NCBI RefSeq assembly: GCF_008705135.1
Contig: NZ_CP023694.1
Span: 6,728,501 to 6,792,500 of the forward strand
Direction: 5' to 3'
Length of the DNA stretch: 64,000 bases
Source of the DNA: Streptomyces coeruleorubidus
Lineage (GTDB): Bacteria; Actinomycetota; Actinomycetes; Streptomycetales; Streptomycetaceae
Shown: piece after piece, positions 58,269-64,000 of the stretch
Layout of the letters: every line of letters starts with the position of its first letter
Position numbering within the stretch: position 1 is the first letter of the stretch
Translations under genes and position numbers: made by a program
The notes under the pieces: generated by a model
Databases searched by the model: none
What the model saw: only the letters and a program-made list of their open reading frames with translations
What the model was told of the DNA's origin: nothing

Positions 58269-59021
58269 ATGAGCAAGCTGCGCGTGGCGGTCCTCGGCGC
58301 CAAGGGCCGGATCGGCTCGGAAGCGGTACGAGCCGTCGAAGCCGCCGAGGACATGGAACTGGTCGCCGCGCTGAGCCGAGGCGACAAGCTGGAGACGCTG
58401 GCCGAGACCGGCGCCCAGGTCGCGGTCGAACTGACCACGCCCGACTCGGTCATGGCCAACCTCGACTACTGCGTACGCCACGGCATCCACGCGGTCGTCG
58501 GCACCACCGGCTGGACCGACGAGCGCCTCGCGCGGCTGACGGGCTGGCTGGAGCAGTCCCCGGAGACCGGCGTGCTCATCGCGCCCAACTTCTCCATCGG
58601 AGCCGTCCTGACCATGAAGTTCGCGCAGATCGCCGCGCCGTACTTCGAGTCCGTCGAGGTCGTCGAGCTGCACCACCCGAACAAGGTGGACGCCCCCTCC
58701 GGCACCGCCACGCGCACCGCCCAGCTCATCGCCGAGGCACGCCGCAACGCGGGCTCCGCCCCGGCCCCGGACGCCACGGCCACCGCCCTGGACGGTGCCC
58801 GCGGCGCCGACGTCGACGGCGTCCCGGTCCACGCCGTCCGGCTGCGCGGCCTGCTCGCCCACCAGGAGGTCCTGCTCGGCGCCGAGGGCGAGACCCTGAC
58901 GGTCCGGCACGACTCGCTGCACCACAGCAGCTTCATGCCGGGCATCCTGCTCGGCGCCCGCCGTGTGGGGAGCGTCCCGGGCCTGACCTTCGGCCTGGAA
59001 CACTTCCTGGACCTGAGCTGA
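58269..59021 (+). CDS. dapB: 4-hydroxy-tetrahydrodipicolinate reductase
   Basis: 250-aa NAD(P)H-dependent enzyme of the lysine/diaminopimelate pathway. Dinucleotide motif VLGAKGRIGSE; catalytic region ELHHPNKVDAPSGTA. ATG after AAGGAAG. Its partner enzyme gene dapA lies about 2.6 kb downstream. Confidence 0.96.
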   Translation: MSKLRVAVLGAKGRIGSEAVRAVEAAEDMELVAALSRGDKLETLAETGAQVAVELTTPDSVMANLDYCVRHGIHAVVGTTGWTDERLARLTGWLEQSPETGVLIAPNFSIGAVLTMKFAQIAAPYFESVEVVELHHPNKVDAPSGTATRTAQLIAEARRNAGSAPAPDATATALDGARGADVDGVPVHAVRLRGLLAHQEVLLGAEGETLTVRHDSLHHSSFMPGILLGARRVGSVPGLTFGLEHFLDLS

Positions 59022-59034
59022 GCCCCTGACCGTC

Positions 59035-59490
59035 ATGCGCGCGAAGCTCACCTACGCCCTCACGGCCGCCGTCCTGGTCGTCTACTTCGTCCTGGTCGGC
59101 AGCCGCGGCGTGCTGCTCATCGAGACCGGCACGCCCCTCACCGTCACCTTCGGCGTCGCGGTGCTGATCCTGCCGGTCATCGGCCTGTGGTTCCTGTGGA
59201 AGAACACCCAGTTCGTCCGCAGGGCCAACGCCCTCGCCGCCGAACTCGAAGCCGAGGGCGGCCTGCCCGTCGACGAACTGAGGCGCATGCCCAGCGGCCG
59301 TATCGACCGGGACTCGGCCGACGAGGTCTTCGCCAAGCGCAAGGCCGAGACGGAAGCCGCCCCCGACGACTGGCGCACCTGGTTCCGCCTCGCCGTCGCC
59401 TACCACGACGCCCGTGACACCCCGCGCGCCCGCAAGGCGATGCAGCGCGCGATCGCCCTGCACGACGGCAAGCAGCCCGAGACGGCCTGA
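59035..59490 (+). CDS. Membrane protein with TPR-like tail
   Basis: 151 aa. Two N-terminal hydrophobic segments (about 7-25 and 36-55), then a cytoplasmic part with a likely TPR-type helix pair (WRTWFRLAVAYHDARDTPRARKAMQRAIAL). It follows dapB by 13 nt, likely in the same operon. No known function. Confidence 0.85.
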   Translation: MRAKLTYALTAAVLVVYFVLVGSRGVLLIETGTPLTVTFGVAVLILPVIGLWFLWKNTQFVRRANALAAELEAEGGLPVDELRRMPSGRIDRDSADEVFAKRKAETEAAPDDWRTWFRLAVAYHDARDTPRARKAMQRAIALHDGKQPETA

Positions 59491-59500
59491 ACCGCACCCA

Positions 59501-59550
59501 CTCATGCCGGAGGGGCCGGACCGCGAACGGTCCGGCCCCTCCGGCATGAG
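59501..59550. terminator. Bidirectional terminator, 23-bp perfect stem
   Basis: Arms 59501-59523 and 59528-59550 around a CGAA loop, followed by AAA. It separates two convergent genes and is the strongest hairpin in the window. Confidence 0.85.
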
Positions 59551-59571
59551 AAATCCGGGATCGCCTGGGCG

Positions 59572-60126
59572 TCAGTGCGGGCGGTACTCGTCCGCCCAGG
59601 CCTCGACGGAGTCGGCCGCCCGGTCGAAGGCCTCCACGCGGCCCAGGAAGTCCGCGTTGTGTGTGGTCAGCAGCGCCGGCCCGCCGTCGGGCGACTGTCC
59701 CTGCCGGACGAGCAGCAGCGCCTGCCCCTGCACCGTCCGGGGCAGCCCCAGCCAGCGCACCGGCTGCTGCACCGTGCGCACGGCGGCGACCTGGTCCCAG
59801 GACGCCGTACGTGTCGTGAGGAAGCCCACCTGCCGCAGCCCGCGCGCGCTCACCCACACGCCCACGCGGAGCAGCCGCAGCGCCCCGGCGATGACGAGCA
59901 GCGCGAGCCCGAAGACCGCGCCGGCCGAGTCCAGTTCGGCCGTCGCCGCGATGATGACCGCGGCGAACAGCACGAACGAGGCGAGCAGCAGCGCCAGCGC
60001 CGCCGCCCCCACCCGCCAGGGCCCGGGCCGGTACGGCCGCCGCCAGCGGTCACGGTCGTCGTACGGCAACGGAACGTCGTCCGCCGCCTCGAAAACGCGG
60101 TCGGCCGTCAGGAAGGGCAGGGGCAC
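59572..60126 (-). CDS. Membrane protein with PH-like domain
   Basis: 184 aa. Two adjacent membrane helices (about 38-61 and 68-87), then a bacterial PH-like strand region (VWVSARGLRQVGFLTTRTASWDQVAAVRTV). GTG start. Function unknown. Confidence 0.8.
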   Translation of the reverse strand: MPLPFLTADRVFEAADDVPLPYDDRDRWRRPYRPGPWRVGAAALALLLASFVLFAAVIIAATAELDSAGAVFGLALLVIAGALRLLRVGVWVSARGLRQVGFLTTRTASWDQVAAVRTVQQPVRWLGLPRTVQGQALLLVRQGQSPDGGPALLTTHNADFLGRVEAFDRAADSVEAWADEYRPH

Positions 60127-60237
60127 GGCTGGTCCTCACTCGATCCATGCGTGGGCTGTGCCCGGTGAGGCTACCGATCTGTGTACCCGGTCACCACTGG
60201 CGGGGGGCCGGATGAGTCAGCGCCGGCCTGTGGCGGC

Positions 60238-60477
60238 TCAGTTCTTCTGCGAGGCCTGCGACTGCTGGGGCTGCGAGCCCGGGTGGTCGACCGACAGCGC
60301 GGGCGTCCCGACGACCAGGGAACCCACGAGCCCCGCCACGATCGTCAGACCCAGCAGCCATCGCCCGGCCATCTGGCCGACGGACAGCCGCTCACGCGGT
60401 GGGGGAGTGACATTACTGCGGAACCTGTCGGCCTCGGCGACGAAGGCAAACGGTACGGGTTCACGCCGACCGAACAT
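60238..60477 (-). CDS. Small single-pass membrane protein
   Basis: 79 aa with one hydrophobic helix (about 41-60, LLGLTIVAGLVGSLVVG) and a Gln/Ser-rich tail. ATG with AGGAG upstream. The same-strand PH-like gene starts 111 nt downstream. Function unknown. Confidence 0.7.
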   Translation of the reverse strand: MFGRREPVPFAFVAEADRFRSNVTPPPRERLSVGQMAGRWLLGLTIVAGLVGSLVVGTPALSVDHPGSQPQQSQASQKN

Positions 60478-60654
60478 CAGGGGTGCGTCTCCTTCAAAGG
60501 GTGGAACGGATCACTTTCGTCTGTAGAGACGAATGAACTCCCTCAGAGGTGCCCTGTTTCACCAACTTCATTGCGGCACGCCACCGATCGCGCTGATTTC
60601 GCCGGGCCGTAGAGTGGCGTCGCCACACGACGAGATGGGAAGGCCCTGCCAACC

Positions 60655-61395
60655 GTGACCGACACCCCCGCCGACGACCCCAAGCCCAGCTACCGCAGCG
60701 ATGTGACCGTCGAGCTGGTCAAGCACACCGCGTCCGACGCGGACGTCCTGTTCGCCGCCCGCGTGTCGACCCTCGGCGAGCAGTCCCTGGACGAGCTGAA
60801 CAAGGACCCCGAGCGCTCCAAGGGCCTGATCAACTACCTGATGCGGGACCGGCACGGCAGCCCCTTCGAGCACAACTCGATGACCTTCTTCATCAGCGCA
60901 CCGATCTTCGTCTTCCGCGAGTTCATGCGGCACCGCGTCGGCTGGTCGTACAACGAGGAGAGCGGCCGCTACCGGGAGCTCCAGCCGGTCTTCTACGTCC
61001 CCGACGAGTCCCGCAAGCTGGTCCAGGAGGGCCGCCCCGGCAAGTACGTCTTCGTCGAGGGCACCCAGGCCCAGCAGGAGCTGGTCGGCCGCGTGATGGA
61101 GGACTCCTACCGGCAGGCGTACGAGGCCTACCAGGAGATGCTCGCCGCCGGCGTCGCCCGCGAGGTCGCCCGCGCGGTCCTTCCGGTCGGCCTGTACTCC
61201 TCGATGTACGCCACCTGCAACGCCCGCTCGCTGATGCACTTCCTCGGCCTGCGCACGCAGCACGAGCTGGCCAAGGTCCCGTCCTTCCCGCAACGCGAGA
61301 TCGAGATGGTCGGCGAGAAGATGGAGGCCGAGTGGGCCGGGCTCATGCCGCTCACCTACGCCGCCTTCAACGCGAACGGGCGCGTGGCGCCGTAA
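60655..61395 (+). CDS. thyX: Flavin-dependent thymidylate synthase
   Basis: 246-aa FAD enzyme converting dUMP to dTMP with methylene-tetrahydrofolate. Signature RHRVGWSYNEESGRY; as written it has eight residues between RHR and the Ser, where the textbook motif RHRx7S has seven. SPFEHNSMTF and LFAARVST also fit. GTG start. Next to dapA, as is usual in Streptomyces. Confidence 0.95.
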   Translation: MTDTPADDPKPSYRSDVTVELVKHTASDADVLFAARVSTLGEQSLDELNKDPERSKGLINYLMRDRHGSPFEHNSMTFFISAPIFVFREFMRHRVGWSYNEESGRYRELQPVFYVPDESRKLVQEGRPGKYVFVEGTQAQQELVGRVMEDSYRQAYEAYQEMLAAGVAREVARAVLPVGLYSSMYATCNARSLMHFLGLRTQHELAKVPSFPQREIEMVGEKMEAEWAGLMPLTYAAFNANGRVAP

Positions 61396-61494
61396 CGCGC
61401 CCCCGTTCCCCGATCAGGCACAGATGTACGGTTCAGCCGCACGAAGTGTCCGTATTGCGGCATTTCTAGAAGTTCATCTAGCCTGATCAAACGG

Positions 61495-61534
61495 GCCCGG
61501 CACTGCTTGAACCCCCGAGCAGGCAGTGCCGGGC
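61495..61534 (+). terminator. Terminator after thyX
   Basis: 12-bp perfect stem (61495-61506 and 61523-61534), 16-nt loop. Confidence 0.65.
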
Positions 61535-61541
61535 TCCACCT

Positions 61542-61571
61542 TTGTCACGACTTGTCGCCTCCCCCTAGGGC
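61542..61571 (+). promoter_or_regulatory. Possible dapA promoter
   Basis: TTGTCA (61542-61547) and TAGGGC (61566-61571) with 18-nt spacing, 36 nt before the dapA ATG. A weak match to the housekeeping consensus. Confidence 0.3.
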
Positions 61572-61606
61572 AGACCCGGTCCTGAGCAACGAGTAGCGTG
61601 TAACCC

Positions 61607-62506
61607 ATGGCTCCGACCTCGACTCCGCAGACCCCCTTCGGGCGGGTCCTCACCGCCATGGTCACGCCCTTCAAGGCGGACGGCGCACTCGACCTCGACG
61701 GCGCGCAGCGGCTCGCCACCCACCTGGTGGACGCAGGCAACGACGGCCTGGTCATCAACGGCACCACGGGCGAGTCGCCGACCACCAGCGACGCGGAGAA
61801 AGCGGATCTCGTACGGGCGGTCCTCGAAGCCGTCGGCGACCGCGCCCACGTCGTGGCCGGAGTCGGCACCAACAACACCCACCACAGCATCGAACTCGCC
61901 CGAGCGGCGGAGCGTACCGGCGCACACGGCCTGCTTCTTGTGACCCCGTACTACAACAAGCCCCCGCAAGAGGGCCTCTACCGGCACTTCACGGCCGTCG
62001 CCGACGCCACCGAGCTGCCGGTCATGCTCTACGACATCCCCGGCCGCAGCGGCGTCCCGATCAACACGGAGACGCTCGTCCGCCTCGCCGAGCATCCCCG
62101 GATCGTCGCCAACAAGGATGCCAAGGGCGACCTGGGCCGGGCGAGCTGGGCCATCGCCCGCTCGGATCTCGCCTGGTACTCCGGCGACGACATGCTGAAC
62201 CTGCCGCTGCTCTCCGTGGGCGCCGTCGGCTTCGTCTCGGTCGTCGGCCACGTGGTCACCCCCGAGCTGTGCGCCCTGGTCGAGGCGTACACCTCGGGCG
62301 ACGTCCAGAAGGCCACCGAGATCCACCAGAAGCTGCTCTCGGTCTACACGGGCATGTTCCGCACCCAGGGCGTGATGACGACCAAGGCGGCGCTCGCACT
62401 GAAGGGCCTGCCCGGCGGGCCTCTGCGCGCCCCCATGGTCGAGTGCGCGCCCGAGGAGATCGAGCAACTCAAGATCGATCTTGCCGCCGGCGGGGTACAG
62501 CTCTGA
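61607..62506 (+). CDS. dapA: 4-hydroxy-tetrahydrodipicolinate synthase
   Basis: 299-aa aldolase of lysine/diaminopimelate synthesis (pyruvate plus aspartate semialdehyde). NGTTGESPT, catalytic Tyr in VTPYYNKPPQ, Schiff-base Lys in IVANKDAKGD. Full length for the family. Followed by RNase J, the usual Streptomyces order. Confidence 0.96.
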   Translation: MAPTSTPQTPFGRVLTAMVTPFKADGALDLDGAQRLATHLVDAGNDGLVINGTTGESPTTSDAEKADLVRAVLEAVGDRAHVVAGVGTNNTHHSIELARAAERTGAHGLLLVTPYYNKPPQEGLYRHFTAVADATELPVMLYDIPGRSGVPINTETLVRLAEHPRIVANKDAKGDLGRASWAIARSDLAWYSGDDMLNLPLLSVGAVGFVSVVGHVVTPELCALVEAYTSGDVQKATEIHQKLLSVYTGMFRTQGVMTTKAALALKGLPGGPLRAPMVECAPEEIEQLKIDLAAGGVQL

Positions 62507-62611
62507 CATCGGACTTCGCGCGGATCCCCGCGCACCTGCTTCACAACTGAATAGGCGGGCCACCGGTGCCCGCACCACTCCATACGACAACTGCTTCTGC
62601 ACGAACGTCAT

Positions 62612-62644
62612 GCGCGCCACGTGCCCTACCGGTACGTGGCGCGC
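62612..62644 (+). promoter_or_regulatory. Hairpin just upstream of RNase J start
   Basis: GCGCGCCACGT (62612-62622) pairs with ACGTGGCGCGC (62634-62644), 11-nt loop. It ends 17 nt before the TTG start and directly before the ribosome-binding site. Confidence 0.5.
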
Positions 62645-62661
62645 GTGGTGAGGAGAGTCTT

Positions 62662-64000
62662 TTGAGTCATCCGCACCCCGAACTCAGCCCGCCCCCGCCG
62701 CTCCCCGAAGGCGGCCTGCGGGTCACCCCGCTCGGCGGCCTCGGCGAAATCGGCCGGAACATGACGGTCTTCGAGTACGGCGGCCGCCTGCTGATCGTCG
62801 ACTGCGGAGTGCTCTTCCCCGAGGAGGAGCAGCCCGGAATCGACCTGATCCTGCCGGACTTCTCGTCCATCAGGGACCGCCTCGACGACATCGAGGGCAT
62901 CGTCCTCACGCACGGCCACGAGGACCACATCGGCGGCGTCCCCTTCCTCCTGCGCGAGAAGCCGGACATCCCGCTGATCGGCTCCAAGCTGACCCTCGCC
63001 CTCATCGAGGCCAAGCTCCAGGAGCACCGCATCCGCCCCTACACCCTCGAGGTGGCGGAAGGGCACCGCGAGCGCATCGGCCCCTTCGACTGCGAGTTCG
63101 TCGCGGTCAACCACTCCATCCCCGACGCGCTGGCCGTCGCCATCCGCACCCCCGCGGGCATGGTGGTCCACACCGGCGACTTCAAGATGGACCAGCTCCC
63201 GCTGGACAGCCGCCTCACGGACCTCCACGCATTCGCACGCCTGAGCGAGGAGGGCATCGACCTCCTGCTCTCGGACTCGACGAACGCCGAGGTCCCGGGC
63301 TTCGTCCCGCCCGAGCGGGAGATCTCCAACGTCCTGCGCCAGGTCTTCGCCGGCGCCCGCAAGCGCATCATCGTCGCGAGCTTCGCCAGCCACGTCCACC
63401 GCATCCAGCAGATCCTGGACGCGGCGCACGAGTACGGCCGCCGCGTCGCCTTCGTCGGGCGCTCGATGGTCCGCAACATGGGCATCGCGCGAGACCTGGG
63501 CTACCTGAAGGTCCCCCCGGGCCTGGTCGTGGACGTCAAGACGCTCGACGACCTCCCGGACAGCGAGGTGGTCCTCGTCTGCACGGGCTCCCAGGGCGAA
63601 CCCATGGCGGCCCTGTCGAGGATGGCCAACAGGGACCACCAGATCCGCATCGTCCAGGGCGACACGGTGATCCTGGCGTCGTCCCTGATCCCCGGGAACG
63701 AGAACGCGGTCTACCGCGTGATCAACGGCCTGACCCGCTGGGGCGCCAACGTCATCCACAAGGGCAACGCCAAGGTCCACGTCTCCGGCCACGCGTCCGC
63801 GGGCGAACTGCTGTACTTCTACAACATCTGCCGCCCGAAGAACCTGATGCCGGTGCACGGCGAATGGCGCCACCTGCGCGCCAACGCCGAGCTGGGCGCC
63901 CTGACCGGCGTCCCGCACGACCGCATCGTCATCGCCGAGGACGGCGTCGCCGTCGACCTGATCGAGGGCAAGGCCAAGATCTCCGGCAAGGTCCAGGCCG
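62662..64000 (+). CDS. rnj: Ribonuclease J, 5' part
   Basis: 446 residues visible of a usual total of about 560. Metallo-beta-lactamase/beta-CASP nuclease for rRNA maturation and mRNA decay. LGGLGEIGRNM, zinc motif LTHGHEDHIGG, HTGDFKMD, SDSTNAEVPG and ASFASHVHRIQQI are all present. TTG start behind GAGGAGAG. The gene runs off the window. Confidence 0.96.
   Translation, partial: MSHPHPELSPPPPLPEGGLRVTPLGGLGEIGRNMTVFEYGGRLLIVDCGVLFPEEEQPGIDLILPDFSSIRDRLDDIEGIVLTHGHEDHIGGVPFLLREKPDIPLIGSKLTLALIEAKLQEHRIRPYTLEVAEGHRERIGPFDCEFVAVNHSIPDALAVAIRTPAGMVVHTGDFKMDQLPLDSRLTDLHAFARLSEEGIDLLLSDSTNAEVPGFVPPEREISNVLRQVFAGARKRIIVASFASHVHRIQQILDAAHEYGRRVAFVGRSMVRNMGIARDLGYLKVPPGLVVDVKTLDDLPDSEVVLVCTGSQGEPMAALSRMANRDHQIRIVQGDTVILASSLIPGNENAVYRVINGLTRWGANVIHKGNAKVHVSGHASAGELLYFYNICRPKNLMPVHGEWRHLRANAELGALTGVPHDRIVIAEDGVAVDLIEGKAKISGKVQA

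Overview
The window looks like chromosomal DNA of a Streptomyces or close relative. GC content is very high, starts are often GTG or TTG, and genes overlap by 4 nt. The core gene order from dxr to RNase J matches, as far as I remember, the Streptomyces coelicolor core chromosome. A bldB gene is present. I see no tRNA, rRNA, insertion sequence, phage gene or CRISPR array.

Region 1 (1-17.7 kb) is an accessory carbohydrate locus that reads as a complete xyloglucan utilisation system. It holds a GH3 beta-glucosidase (partial), a lipoprotein sugar-binding protein, two LplB/LplC-type permeases with no local ATPase, a Tat-exported GH74 endo-xyloglucanase, a GH42 beta-galactosidase, a GH95 alpha-fucosidase-type enzyme, a secreted GH12 endoglucanase, a GH31 alpha-xylosidase and a LacI-family regulator. 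A sulfotransferase sits inside it. The palindrome TCGAAGCGCTTCGA, or a close variant, occurs four times, all in the two control regions, and is very probably the LacI operator. The proposed flow is extracellular cutting by GH74 and GH12, import of oligosaccharides, then cytoplasmic removal of fucose, galactose, xylose and glucose.

Region 2 (17.9-29.2 kb) holds a long-chain acyl-CoA dehydrogenase, the isoprenoid genes dxr and ispG around a site-2-type membrane protease, two GNAT acetyltransferases, proS, and a short reverse-strand operon. That operon encodes a lipoprotein, a DUF4439 protein and an APH-fold protein that has lost its catalytic residues.

Region 3 (29.4-41.4 kb) is the translation cluster rimP-nusA-ylxR-infB-DUF503-rbfA-truB, then a large protein combining a trypsin-like and a STAND-like NTPase domain with degenerate active sites, then ribF.

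Region 4 (41.4-53.7 kb) holds a divergent TetR/NAD(P)-binding pair with a neat double operator, a five-gene peptide/nickel-type ABC importer, a giant Pro/Gln-rich ParA-like protein resembling ESX-associated EspI, and bldB. The ESX secretion genes that I remember surrounding bldB in S. coelicolor are absent here. Two unusual repeat arrays lie upstream of the ParA-like gene and of bldB.

Region 5 (54-64 kb) is conserved core: rpsO-pnp with a structured intergenic RNA, an M16 protease, dapB, small membrane proteins, thyX, dapA and the start of RNase J.
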